From the NCBI RefSeq assembly GCF_040954645.1, contig NC_092809.1, forward strand, positions 68,213,141 through 68,277,140: a stretch of 64,000 bases of DNA, read 5' to 3'. Shown in pieces: positions 45,901 through 56,988 of the stretch. Source of the DNA: Diabrotica undecimpunctata. Taxonomy: Eukaryota > Arthropoda > Insecta > Coleoptera > Chrysomelidae. The position numbers and the translations under genes are program-made. The notes below the pieces were generated by a model. It was not told the origin of the DNA. It saw nothing but the letters and a program-made list of their open reading frames with translations, and made no database searches. Position 1 is the first letter of the stretch. Each line of letters begins with the position of its first letter.

Positions 45901-46394
45901 GTCGTATTCATTCCATAAATACTATACATATACACAAGTTACGAATATCAAAGCTGAAAATGGGTTTTTAAAAAATTAATTTCGTAACAAAATTTATTTA
46001 TTTGGAACCTACAATTTCTAAGTATGGTAACTATAAAAACAAAAAGCTCTGAAAATAATTATACACTAGTATAATATCATCTGCTGACAGAAAAAAGGCA
46101 CTAAGTGCTGCTACAAACTGTCTGACAAAATTGGACTTTAAACACTTTTTATTCGACTAAAATTTCATTTTTTTTTTATTATTATAAAACTTGAAAGTTG
46201 TGACGTAACATTGCCTAATTATAATACTAAGGTAATAACTTACCTCTGTTGTTGATATCTATGAAGTTTTTGGAGTTTTAGTACTTAATGATATTTTTCT
46301 GCAAATAACTTGGCTAAAACCTTAAATAAAACAATTAATGAACTGGATTGCGATTTTATTATAATGAGATTTTATAACAAAAACTAAAAAAAAG
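45901..46394. other. AT-rich spacer, nothing recognised
   Basis: No recognisable content. Confidence 0.4.
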
Positions 46395-46860
46395 CTGAAT
46401 AAATGAACTCATTCGTCTTCAGAGAGTCACTATGATTAGGTTCCGGTAAACGATCGGAGCCTGTTTTTTCAACTGAAGGTAAGTTTGAATACCAGGCAGC
46501 TGCTTCTTCTGGTATGTGTCCTGATATTAGTAATTTTAAAAGATCAGATTTTTTCTTACGTGAAATCGGTAAAAGTTGCTGATATAAAGATTTCAGTTGA
46601 ACTGGTTATTGTTTAGGTCCAGAGATATTTACTTTTTTATAATCACTTGAATGGTCATATCTGTAAAAGATTGCTTCGGGATTTTCCTTCTAAAACCTCA
46701 AGCATTTTATATTCTACCACGAAACTGTTTCCCTATTCTCATCTTTTTATTTCTGTTTTTAATACGATTTGAGGATTTGTTTTCTTCAGGGTCACTTTCT
46801 TCTCGCCTAGGGTCCCATCAAAGCATTTTTTTTAAGGACATACAATACTAGGCCACGGTA
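46395..46860 (-). pseudogene. Third copy of WSD..GQNR family, C-terminal segment
   Basis: Minus strand from about 46665: PEAIFYRYDHSSDYKKVNIS, then LKSLYQQLLPISRKKKSDLL. Next are LISGHIPEEAAAWYSNLPS and DRLPEPNHSDS (to about 46405). LY...LPIS.KKK.DLL......IP....W..NLP is, as I recall, the C-terminal signature of the same family seen at 1401-2160 and 42405-42930. Upstream residues are in other frames. None of the three copies contains the whole protein. Confidence 0.5.
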
Positions 46861-47089
46861 AGAGAGGAATTTAACAATTGGGTTAAAAACAAAGGTTACG
46901 TTATTAAGTAATGCATAAATAATGCATAAGTAAAATATTTGTAATGCATAATTATTTACATGGTTATTTTACTATCTTTTAAAAACATAACTAAGGAATC
47001 ATACACTGTTCTCGAGTCTAGTGATAATAAGTACTGAAGATTGCAAGGGGCTAATATATTGTGTTTATGTAAATTATTTATTAATCTGG
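46861..47089. other. Spacer with TAATGCATAA repeats
   Basis: TAATGCATAAATAATGCATAAGTA near 46908-46932; no gene. Confidence 0.4.
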
Positions 47090-47460
47090 ATGAAATTATA
47101 GTATTTCTGGGGCAACTGAAAAATATGATCTAGGTTTCCGTCTTCTGTACAAAATTCACATCGATCATTATCTAAAACCTTAAGTTTCAATAAATGTTTG
47201 GGATAACAAGCATGTCCGAATCTCAGTCTAATGATCGTGATAACATATTTTCTAGGTACATTAAAAAACTTATAGCAAGGAGTTTTAGGAATATCTGTTT
47301 GAAGAGAAGTGTATCTATTAGGGTTAACAATGAAATATTCCTTACATATATATTCCCTTTGGTAAAGGTGGTGAGCTGGTAAAATTCCTCCCTGTAGTGG
47401 CGAATAAAAATGTTCCGAAAGATTTTCGCGCTTACTACAATTTACTAATCCTAGAGCCAA
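47090..47460 (-). pseudogene. Non-LTR retrotransposon C-terminus with zinc-knuckle-like end
   Basis: The minus-strand frame 47460-47074 gives YKFFNVPRKYVITIIRLRFG, HACYPKHLLKL, then DRCEFCTEDGNLDHIF. R.R.GH...P.HL......C..C...DL.HI is the typical C-terminal segment of I/R1/jockey-type elements that follows the RT or RNase H region. No other part of the element is present nearby. Confidence 0.7.
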
Positions 47461-47503
47461 GATTAATACTGTTGTAAATTAAATAATTTATACAAATAGT
47501 TAG

Positions 47504-47507
<4 letters not shown>

Positions 47508-47577
<70 letters not shown>
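47508..47577. repeat. (TA)n microsatellite
   Basis: About 70 bp of TA dinucleotides. Confidence 0.95.
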
Positions 47578-47582
<5 letters not shown>

Positions 47583-48459
47583 GTTAAACACAAAATTTGC
47601 TTTATTTCAAAAGCGTTGTAATCCATATATTTTTTAAAAGCATCATTTTTTACGTTTTTATCATGTCCACGAAACGGAAGTTATCACGTCCGTGGACAAT
47701 CATATCTGTAGTGAATAGCATTGAACATTACTTAACCATTATACATTATACATTATTTTTAAACAATATAGAAATAAAAATACTTGTAGATAAACAACTT
47801 GCTTTTATGTTCTTTAATCTGTCGTAGATATAAAATTAGGTTCACTGGATTATATATGTTAATTTAATATAGGTTTAAAGCTTGTCACAAAATATTCGTC
47901 ATGTCCGTGGAACCAATTAATACATTTAAAAATTCGCACACATATTAAATTTCCACAAATGTGTACCAGATGGCGAGGCAAGCATAAAACTAAACAAATT
48001 GTATTAGTATTAGTAAAGTTATTTCAACAGACATTTTGCGTATTAAGATTGATTTTTTGGTGAAATTTGTTTAGGCGAGATATTTTGTCACATGTGTGGA
48101 CTCTTAAAAAAATAAGTGTAATTTTAGATTTTGATTTTAAGATCACACTGTAACTAAAATATAAGTCGTTTTACCCTGTCGTATTTCGGATTAACGCCCG
48201 AAAAATAATTTATGACTTAGTTATAGCCACTCTGTTATGCTTTCCCTTTTCTACCTGCTTTGTGGTACCGAACCTCCCACTGGTCGGCTGTAGTACTTAA
48301 GGATAAATCAGCGCTACCAAAACAATTTTTTTATAAATCATGAAAAAACGCAAATTGAATGCTTTGTGATGATAATTTATTGAAAAAATTTTTATATATC
48401 TCGAGATTTTTGCGAAAGGAAATAATAACAAATCATCCTGGCAAGATTATTCTACCAAA
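47578..48459. other. Spacer with recurring TCATGTCC.TGG motifs
   Basis: ATCATGTCCACGAAAC (47661), TCACGTCCGTGGAC (47684) and TCATGTCCGTGGAA (47896) occur within 240 bp. TTCACGGACGTGA at 59183 is similar. No gene was recognised. Confidence 0.35.
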
Positions 48460-48616
48460 TGCTATTCGAGTACTAGTGCGAGTAATGGCAGAAGATATAT
48501 TATATTGCATGCCGGAAATACGGAAGGTTTTATACCTAATGCTAGTCTTATTATTTTCTTAGAAAAACAAACTGATGTTTACCACGGAAATATGGACGCC
48601 GATATTTTTGAACATT

Positions 48617-48618
48617 TA
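48617..48618. repeat. TA target duplication, left
   Basis: TA precedes GCCCAGTCTGG; its partner is at 51944-51945. Confidence 0.7.
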
Positions 48619-49204
48619 GCCCAGTCTGGTTATAAAAAAATCATCGATTTTTTATCTATAATTTTTTTCCCTTATAATTTAAATAAACAATATTTATACC
48701 ATTTTTTTATATCAAGAATATCTTTATTTTCCCGTTTTTTCAACTAAAATTGATTAATAATTTACGGAGATATTTGCAAAAAAGCAGTTTTTTGCACTAA
48801 TTTATAAATTTAATTAATTTTTTTATTAACAAAATAAAATGTTACTAATACATTTTAACATTGAGGAATTTCCGTCATTTAAATTTGTGCGAAATTTCCC
48901 CCTGATCGGTCAAATAGTTTAAAAGTTATTCAATTTGTTTATCCCTGAGACTAATTATTTAAATGATTGAACTTGCCCTATGAATGATGCTAGACACATT
49001 TAACAAATTTCATAGGATTTTTAAGACTTATACTATCTCAGAAGATAAATGAATATTGAGTTTTCATCGAAATTACTTACAAAATAAACGTTTGAAGAAG
49101 GGGTATGCTTTTTACTTATAAACAATTGTAATAACTTCTATATTTTTTAATCTACAGACTTGTACGTACAACCATTAGATAGCTGGAAACTGTTTTAGCT
49201 CCTC

Positions 49205-50290
49205 GCTGCAAAATTTAATATTATGGTTACGGATTTATCATTCAAAAGCTTCAACAGTTTTGTAGGAATTTCATCAGGTCCATTTGCTTTTCCATTTTAA
49301 GCATTTCTTATTGCGTATTCTACTTCTTCTTTTAATATGTCTGGCCCAGTTGCATTGATTATCTGAGTTAAGTTGTTTCTATTGTCTTCAAATAATTCAT
49401 TCAGGTATTCTGTTCATCTTTTTATTTTATTCTCTAGATCTACAATAAGATTTCCATCTTTGTCTTTAAGTTTACCTATTTGGCATTTCTTTATGCTTCC
49501 TGTTATCTCTTTTACTTTTTTGTGCATATTGAACGCATCGTACTTTTTCTCATAGGTTTCCATTTCTTCACATTGTTCTTTAATCCACTTCTCTTTGGCT
49601 TCTTTTATTCTCTTTTTTAAGTGTTTATTTATTTCTTTGTATTTATTTTGTCTGGGTAATTCTTCATCTTTCTTCTTTGTTCCATCAAGTCTAGTATATC
49701 TTGTGTCATCCACCCCTTATTCTTTGTTGTTGTTTTTGTAAGATGTTTCTTTCCTGCTGTTTGTATAGCTGTATTTAGGTACTTTAATTTTTGGTTAACG
49801 TTGTTTGTATCGTTAATTTGTTGCTGCACTGAACGGAGGTTTTCATTTATTTCTTCTCCTGTTTCTTATCGTATATTTTTGTTTCTAAGTTGATTTAAAT
49901 CTAGTGCCTTTCTGTGTGGTCTTCTAATCTTTTTTGGTCTCGCCTCTATCACAGTAACTACCGGGTTATGATCTGAGCCTATATCAGCTCCTGGGTACGT
50001 CTTAGTACATTTAACAGCATTATGATACCTTCTTGCTATCATAATGTAGTCTATTTGATTTCTCACTATTTTTTCTTTGGTATGTTGTGGAGATGTCCGT
50101 GTACATAACCTTCGAGGAGGTAATTTAAAAAAGGTATTAGTTATTACGAAGTCTTCACTTTGGCAAAATTGAATTAATCGATATCCTCTGCATTTCTGTT
50201 TCTAAGCCCATATTTTCCTACTTGTTCTCCTACCTTACCTTTGACCCACCTTGGCATTAAGATCGCCCATTAATATGTTAATGTATGGAA
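49205..50290 (-). pseudogene. RTE-like endonuclease and linker relic
   Basis: Minus strand: LMGDLNAKVG (about 50280-50250), FVITNTFFKLPPRRLCTRTS, then the 50066-49866 frame with NQIDYIMIARRYHNAVKC and GADIGSDHNPVV. INDTNNVNQKLKYLNTAIQ and KNKGWMTQDILDLMEQRRKM (49829-49629), a linker frame, and KANGPDEIPTKLLKLL near 49280-49235 follow. Both ends are missing, and it sits inside the long-inverted-repeat element. Confidence 0.85.
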
Positions 50291-51238
50291 AGACTGACTT
50301 AATAAGTGAAGTCAAACAACATGCAACAAAAAGGTTCAGACCTGACAGTGAAGTCGAATAAATGAACCAAATTTTAACTTTTAAACCAATGTATGTAAAG
50401 AAAATAAAAAAAGTAAAGTTCAATAAATATTGTAAAATTTAATAACTCAAGTGATGAAAACATCGACTTATTTTATCAAAGCAGTAAGGCAGATTAGATT
50501 AATATTGTATATCATATTTGTAAGAAAAATAGAATAAAAATCAATATTGTTAATTATAAAAATACAAACAATTATAATTAATATAAGGAATATAATAATA
50601 TAATGTGTAAAAAATTACCTGAAATTTAATTTATAAAATATATAAGATGAAATGTATATTATTTCATCATTGATATAAAATGAAAAAACATATGTTGATT
50701 TTCCGAGATTTTCCGAGATTTATGGGGGGTGAAAATTATGTCATCATTATTAATACTGCGACAGACTATTCGAGCAAATTAAAAAAAAGTAAGTATTTAG
50801 GGTGAATTTCAAATGGACTCAATTTTTCCGAGTTTTCCCATATTTTCCGGCCAGTTAAAACTATGTAGTTATTCATATTTCGACGAGCTACCCCAGAATA
50901 AAAAAAGAGGCTTGCAGCTCCAAAGGAAGCCGAGATAATGTAAATTTTTCCTACGTGTTGCAATTTGAAGTTCCGATGCCGAAAAAAAAAACGGAGCTGA
51001 AACAGATATCCTCTCCACTTTTCTATGTCGATCTTTCGAAAGTACCGTCGTTTCGAAAAATTAGATAAATTTTATAGCTATAAGTTTCAATATAAAGTTT
51101 AGATTTTCATTCAAAATTTGTGCAAATTTTACTTCTTAATGTTTATAAACAATAGAGATATGATTTTTTTAAAAATAGTCACTAACTATAACCTATTGGT
51201 CATAGAAGGTTTTTTATTTTTTAATGTGAGCTTTTTCA
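50291..51238. other. Interior DNA of long-TIR element, unassigned
   Basis: AT-rich. TTTTCCGAGATTTTCCGAGA near 50699-50719 is a short tandem duplication. No gene was recognised. Confidence 0.4.
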
Positions 51239-52465
51239 CCAGCTATCCAATAATTGTACGTACAAGTCTGTAGCTTGAAAAATATAGTTATTACAATTGT
51301 TTATAAGTAAAAAACATATCCCTTTTTCAAACGTTTATTTTGTAAATAATTTCGATGAAAACTTAATATGCATTTAACTTCTGAGATAGTCTAAGTCTTA
51401 AAGAATCCTATGAAATTTGCTGAATGCTTGTCCTAGCATCATGCATAGGGCAAGCTCAATAGTTTAAATAATTAGCCTCAGGGATAAACAAATTAAATAA
51501 TTTATAAAATATTTGACTGATCGGGGGGAAATTTCGCACAAATCTAAAAAATGGTAATTCCTTGATGTTTAAATGTATTAATACCATTTTATTTTGTTAA
51601 TAAAAAAATTAATAAAATTTATAAATTAGTGCAAAAAAACTGCTTATTTGCAAATAGCTCTGTAAATTATTTATCAATTTTAATTAAAAAAAAACGGGAA
51701 AATAAAGATATTCTTGACATAAAAAAATGACATAAATATTGTTTATTTAAAATATAAGGGAAAAAATTTATAGACAAAAAATTAAATTGTGACCATAAAT
51801 TATTGCTTAAAAAAAACGCAAGGTGAAACTAGGAGTATCTTTTCATCTATTCATCACCTAGTATCCCCCACCTATGTCTTAAAAGCTTCAAATTAATATC
51901 TGCGAAACATTTTTCCACCTTTTTTTTTTTAACCAGACTGGGCTAATTGGTTTGAGGAAAAATTATTAAAAAATCTGGAAAATCCGTCACTAATAGTCTT
52001 ATACAATGCTTCGTATCACACCAGAGAGGAGGAAGTTCCCAAAAGCAGCTGGAAAAAAGAAGACTTAAGGAAGTGGCTGTCGGAGAAAAATATAGAACAC
52101 GAACATCTAGTTTTAAAACCAAATTATTAAATAAGTGCAAAGAACACATTACTGAGAAAAAATTTGTCGTTGACCAAATGGCACTAAAATATGGTCATGA
52201 GGTTCTAAGACTACCACCATATCACTGCCAGTACAATCCAATTGAATTGGTGTGGGGCATCACTAAAAACTACTATGACAAACATGCATGTAAGACCACC
52301 GACGAAGCCAGCGTTTTACAACTCTGGCAAGATGCACTAAACCAAGTCAATGAGGAACAATGGCGGAAATGTATTGAGCATACTGAAAAAAAAAATTTAG
52401 GGTCATATGAAATAGAACAAGTTATTGATGAAGTAAGACCTTTAATGAAATTTGAAAACTTTTAA

Positions 52466-52662
52466 CCAACATGTTGCGTGAATGACCCTGTGTATATCAT
52501 ACTCAATGTTTATTGAGTTATTATTATAAACCACTGACTACCTGAGGCAAATCTGAAAAGACATTTTTATTACTTATGCGGCAGGCTAAAACGATCCTAC
52601 TATTATTATACAAAGCTGATTATATTCCACAGCCAAAATATTTGCTAACCTTAAAAATGTGT
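52466..52662. other. Spacer before the hAT element
   Basis: Nothing recognised. Confidence 0.4.
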
Positions 52663-52670
52663 GTTATTAA
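52663..52670. repeat. 8-bp TSD of hAT element, left
   Basis: GTTATTAA, identical to 55569-55576. Confidence 0.92.
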
Positions 52671-52903
52671 TAGACTTCGGCAAATATGCAAATAAAAATG
52701 TAGAAAATATGCGCATAAATATGCACGTGTTTACCAGAAAATATACAAATATTTTACAAAATATGCATACAAATAAATAAAAAAATCGTAAAATAGTAAC
52801 AATTTTATTTTAAAAAAAAGTGTACATAACTAAATATTTCCTACTATTCATTAGGATTTACATTTATTTTAAGTAACTACATCATTTTTAAGTATGAATA
52901 AAC

Positions 52904-54991
52904 TTATTTAAAATTATGGTAACAATAAATGACCAAGTGGTGTTCAAAATTTTCTAACAAAAACTTGTGGCTTCTGTCTGAGTACATATATTTATATATG
53001 GAAAAACTTCGTTCAACATCAACTGATGTAACGGGAGCATTTTTCAAACTAACCAAAACATTTGGTTCTAAATTAATTGTTTCCGAAATATTTCCAGCTA
53101 GAACACTGACTACTTCAGAAAGAATATGGTAACCTTTATTTTTTTCCATAGTAGCTTCAAATTTTTTTAAAATATCTTTTCCAATATTACCTCTAACGTT
53201 CCTACAACATGACGCAAATTCTTTTATTAATGCTGTACTTTCGAACAATGACAGTTTTGGTGATTCTAACTGAGTAATTGTTTTTTGAACAAAACTAAAA
53301 TTTGATTTTATAAATGAAAGTTCTTGTTGAAGCAAGTTACTCTGAAAAGTTTGTTTAGAATCCAAAAGAGATTGGGAACTTTCATCTGTTAACGTATCAA
53401 TTATGTTCTTTATTTTAACAAAATGATCTGCATAAAAATTAGCTGCTTCTAACCATGTTCCCCATCGCGTTAAAATAGGTTGTGGTGGAAGAGGAATGTT
53501 AGGTAGAATTTCTTTATAAAGTTGAATTCTTATAGGAGATTTAAGAAATACTTTTTTGACACTGGATATCATGGTATTTACAAGAGGAAACTTTTTTCGT
53601 ATTTCCTCTGCAACTCTGTTTAATCCATGCGCTACACAAGTACCATGTATTAAATCTGGGAAAAATATTTTTAAATTTTGTTCTGCTTTCACCATATAAG
53701 GAGCAGCATCCGATAAAATAAGCAGTAATTTATTAGAAGGAATAGTTGTCGGAAGAAAAAAAGTTGCTAATGTTTCTTGTATAAAACTCGAAATTGTTAA
53801 AGCATTTGTTTTCTCAAGTTGCTGGCATGAAATAAGATCAGATTTTGGTAAGGTATCTTCTTTAAGAACACCAATCAATAAATGAGCAATATACTTTCCT
53901 GAGGAATCAGTGGTTTCGTCTACAGATATGTAAAAATAATTATCTGCAATTTCTTCCTTAATATTAATTAACACCGACGAGTATAGCCCGTTCACATTAT
54001 TTCTTCTTAGAGACCGATCACTTGGAACATTAAGTTTACAATATTTTTTTAGAAACGAACTAAAATTTACATTTGCTAATTTTGAAAGCGGTATGTTTGC
54101 AGAAACTAATGCGCGACACAAGTCTTCATTAAAAGTTTCTTGCTCATCTAATTTTTTTGAAGTAGATTGGAAACATTTAGCCATTGAAGTTTGATGTTTT
54201 CCTCCTATTTTTCCTTTTTTTGCAATGTGTAAAGCAGTTCTCACATGTTGGTCTATCTGAAATTTCTTCTCACATGCTATCTATAAATAAAAATAAAAAC
54301 CTTTATTTTAACCCAACCTTTAAAATATAAAAATATACAAGGTGTTTTTGGTTAATCAAATAACTGGTTTGAAAAAAAAAACACTCGCTAAGTGTTTTAA
54401 ATGCAGTACTAATCCACAAATTAGTTTTTGTTACTAACCATTAGTACATCATATAACTTATTTTAAAATTCAACAAAAGTTTTTTTTTGTTAATTCAATT
54501 ACAATAAAAATAATTGTGTTTTAGAATAGCTGACTTCATAAAAAAAAGTAAAGGTGAAAAATTTTTCTAAATACACACCATTGTATTGTACCATGGACAA
54601 TTTTTTCTCACTAAAGGAAGCTATTTTTCATTTAAAAACAACCTACGAGTACTAAATTTCAAGTAAATACGTTTATTGGTTTTAAAGTTATTGTTGTTAT
54701 TAACTAAAAGAATTTAATTTTTTTTAATTTTAACACCCTGTATCTCGAAAAGTAAACAAGTTTGACCCCTCATTAACTATATCGTTTTGTTCAATTTTTC
54801 GAGAAGTATCTACAGTCAAACGTTGTAAGTGTCATTTGGAAACACCCTGTATGTATGAAATATTAGATATTTAATAGAAAATATTAGATACTTACAATTT
54901 TGCCACAGACTGAACAGTAGATTTTTCCCATATCCATAGACAGCTCTTTATAAGGTTTAATCCAAGTTGAAGCACTGGTTGTTTTAGGCAT
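52904..54991 (-). CDS. hAT-superfamily transposase, two exons, intact
   Basis: A cut-and-paste transposase acting in the nucleus on its own termini. Exon 1 is 54991-54896 (ATG at 54991-54989; 32 codons) and exon 2 is 54280-52904, with a GT..AG phase-0 intron. The product is 490 residues. A BED-type zinc finger spans the splice: CSVCG in exon 1, then CEKKFQIDQH and a second histidine at the start of exon 2. The RNase H-like core follows: SVDETTDSSGKYIAHL (D near residue 153), LILSDAAPYMVKAEQ (D near 223), then the insertion domain. The C-terminal SVDVERSFS (E near 455) and ENFEHHLVIYC form the dimerisation segment. No stop or frameshift is present. The exon 2 frame alone starts at GTG (54244), but the BED finger requires exon 1. 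Confidence 0.93.
54338..54849. mobile_element. MITE-like insertion in the hAT intron, TA target
   Basis: The left end CAAGGTGTTT follows TA (54336-54337); the right end AAACACCCTG precedes TA (54850-54851). The inverted ends are imperfect by one base. A further ACACCCTGTAT lies inside at 54731. Without it the transposase intron would be about 100 bp. Similar ACAGGGTG sequences occur at 63874 and 63984. Confidence 0.65.
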
Positions 54992-55568
54992 TATAAAATC
55001 ACAATCTTCCTTTTTGTTACGCACAACGAGTGTTTACGCTTTGCATATCAAAACAAAAATGATTTACAAATCTGAGCATCAAATTAGAAATGTTTAGGTA
55101 CCTAATGCAATAAATTGGGAGATTTTGGAAAATCTCTAAATTAGGAACAAAACTATTAGCCGTTTACCTGCTGTTAAGATACAATAAATTGTAGATAGAT
55201 TTGGGGATTAGATCATAAAATGCAAATGAGCGAACACTTAGCGATTATCCAATAACTGAATGCCTCAGTGACCGAGACCGATTTCTAATAATGTTGAGGG
55301 CTACTTAAATTGATCTTCTTTGAAATTGTAAATGTTTTGTACCTGTAGAGATTACGTACTTAGATCATTTCTTGATTAAAATGACTACAAAATTTTATAC
55401 AAGAATTGAAATAAATTGGTATGTTTAAAAATTTTCAAATACAGTATAAAAATCTGAACTTTTATGCACTTTATGCAAACTTTTATACAAATATGCCAAA
55501 ATATGAAATATTTGCATAAAATATGCACAATATGCAAAATATGCAATATGCATATTTGCCGAAGTCTA

Positions 55569-55576
55569 GTTATTAA
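55569..55576. repeat. 8-bp TSD of hAT, right; overlaps piggyBac TTAA
   Basis: GTTATTAA. Its last four bases (55573-55576) are also the TTAA target of the adjoining piggyBac relic. Confidence 0.92.
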
Positions 55577-56440
55577 CCTTTCAGTAGACGCATCTTCTCT
55601 AGGAGACCGGTGGGAGTGGCAGTTAATGACGGTCAATTCTAAAGCATATCGGAAGCTTTCGAGTTTCTTCGGCTCTGTACCTTCTTTTGATAGGTACATT
55701 TATCGACTGTAGTATTGCAGTGTTGATGCTCGAACTGTAAGTTTGTAATTTGTAAAACTGGTGAAGTCGACCGTGTGCGTCTTAAAAGTAATAGAATTTT
55801 GTGATTTGTAAATAATTGTTTTATAATAAATTTTATTTTTTAGAAATTATAGATTATGAAAAAGAGCAAAAAATATTGTTAGCACTTTTTGAAGAAGTTT
55901 CGACGTGTAATGAGTATGATGATGAAGAGGAATCAGAAGAAGAAAATCATGTAGAAGAAAACCTAGATGGAAGCGATACGGAACAGAAAAATGAGGAATT
56001 AGATGATGATACAGATTTTCCCATTGGTCCATATTTTTTTGGGCAAAGATAATATAACAAAATGGGCTAAACGTATTGCCACTAGGAACATCAGAACTCA
56101 AAGTGAAAATATTGTTCTGCAACATCCGGGTTAAAAATAATGTGTCAGACAAAAAACCGATATTTTAGATATCTGGAACAATCTATTTGATACTGATATG
56201 TTGCAAATAATTGTTGATGAGACTAATACAAAAATAAAAGCAGAAGTTCAGTCGCGATCGAGATATATACCCAACAAACATTGATGAAATTCGTGTCCCT
56301 TTTACGTCTCTTATATCTTGCAGGTGTAAAAAAAGGCAAGTCACCTTAATACAACAAACTTGTGAAAAACGGACGGCACTGGTGTAGAGGTTTTCCGACG
56401 GACAATAAACATCAAAAGATTCAGAAATTTACTAAGGTAC

Positions 56441-56444
56441 ATGC
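56441..56444. repeat. 4-bp TSD of LTR element, left
   Basis: ATGC, identical to 58109-58112. Joining the flanks continues the transposase frame. Confidence 0.75.
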
Positions 56445-56975
56445 TGTCACCTCGGGGGAACAAATAAGGGTCTAACCACCTTCTGTTGTCTCCGGGTGCT
56501 CTGTAGAGGGCTTCGAATATACTGTCGAGAGCTCCTCTACTTAAGTCCATTTTAGGGTTATGGACTTGGAAAATATTTATATCTTCGGTGTCTTGCCTTG
56601 AAAAAGGCAAGATATTTCTTACACAACAAATTCCTCGTCGAAAATGGTACATTAGGTTGTGGTCTTCCGATGGCTTGTCTTGAGAAAGACAAGATATTTT
56701 CTTACATGACAAAGGATTGTCGAATTAAAAACACCAAGTTAAAGTTGAAAATAACTCTCAGCCACAGAGTATGGAAAATAGAACAGGAGCAAAGCCCCGA
56801 GAGCACTAAGCTCTCGGAGAGCCCGTGAGGGACTGACCTGAAAATCGCCAATATTTATATGCGCTGTTCGAGCAATAAATAGGGATTTCCAGGTCAAGAG
56901 CCAATGGGAAAATTCGAGGCGAGGCGATGCGCATCGAAATGCGCACTAGTCCACAGACTATCGCATTCGCTGACA
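56445..56975 (-). repeat. 3' LTR (minus orientation)
   Basis: Starts TGTCA and ends TGACA. Differs from the other LTR at about a dozen positions, for example GCGCACTAG versus GTGTACTAG near the end. A frame inside it on the minus strand (KISCLSQDKPSEDHNLMYHF) recurs in both LTRs and is not a known protein. Confidence 0.92.
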
Positions 56976-56988
56976 TCCCCCCTCCTCT
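56976..56988 (-). promoter_or_regulatory. Polypurine tract
   Basis: The minus strand reads AGAGGAGGGGGGA directly before the 3' LTR, the expected plus-strand primer site for reverse transcription. Confidence 0.75.

Larger units (their letters stand above)
48619..51943. mobile_element. Long-terminal-inverted-repeat DNA element, TA target
   Basis: The left arm (48619-49186) and right arm (51239-51943) are reverse complements over more than 500 bp. Both begin GCCCAGTCTGGTTA from the outside and share AATATCTTTATTTTCCCGTT and GTTATTCAATTTGTTTATCC. They also share ACAGACTTGTACGTACAA near the inner edge. The left arm lacks about 140 bp present in the right. Insertion into the transposase gene at 48460-52465 with TA on both sides sets the outer limits. 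The 2-kb interior holds an antisense RTE-like scrap and unassigned DNA but no transposase. A scrap of an arm also lies at 25640-25760. The superfamily is uncertain; TA suggests Tc1/mariner-type. Confidence 0.8.
48460..52465 (+). pseudogene. IS630/mariner-type (DDE_3) transposase split by an insertion
   Basis: The first part (48460-48616) has SASNGRRYIILHAGNTEGFI, then PNASLII and YHGNMDADIFEHL. The same protein resumes at 51946 with WFEEKLLKNLENPS, VLYNASYH and PKSSWKKEDLRKWL. It continues in the 52073-52465 frame with MALKYGHEVLRLPPYHCQYN, PIELVWG and NEEQWRKCIEHTE. The catalytic D of the (D)NA.YH box is replaced by Y, while E of NPIELVW is kept. The N-terminal DNA-binding part is missing. 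An element with a TA target (48619-51943) separates the halves. There is also a frameshift near the junction and another near 52120. Confidence 0.85.
52671..55568 (-). mobile_element. Structurally complete autonomous hAT transposon
   Basis: The 2898-bp element has perfect 20-bp inverted repeats (TAGACTTCGGCAAATATGCA at 52671 and its complement ending at 55568), an identical 8-bp TSD and subterminal ATGCATATTT-type motifs likely bound by transposase. It contains one intact transposase gene on the minus strand. The single intron carries a separate small insertion (54338-54849). All parts needed for hAT mobility seem present, so it is recently active or potentially active. A derivative with similar ends lies at 36925-40219. 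Confidence 0.93.

Noticed and set aside
48359..48562. 67-codon frame MLCDDNLLKKFLYISRF as a gene
   Set aside because: It overlaps, in another frame, the N-terminal part of the IS630-type transposase relic and lacks support.
56341..56712. Minus-strand frame repeated at 57504-57845 (KISCLSQDKPSEDHN)
   Set aside because: Duplicated only because it lies within the two LTRs; no known protein family. Kept as an oddity, not as a gene.
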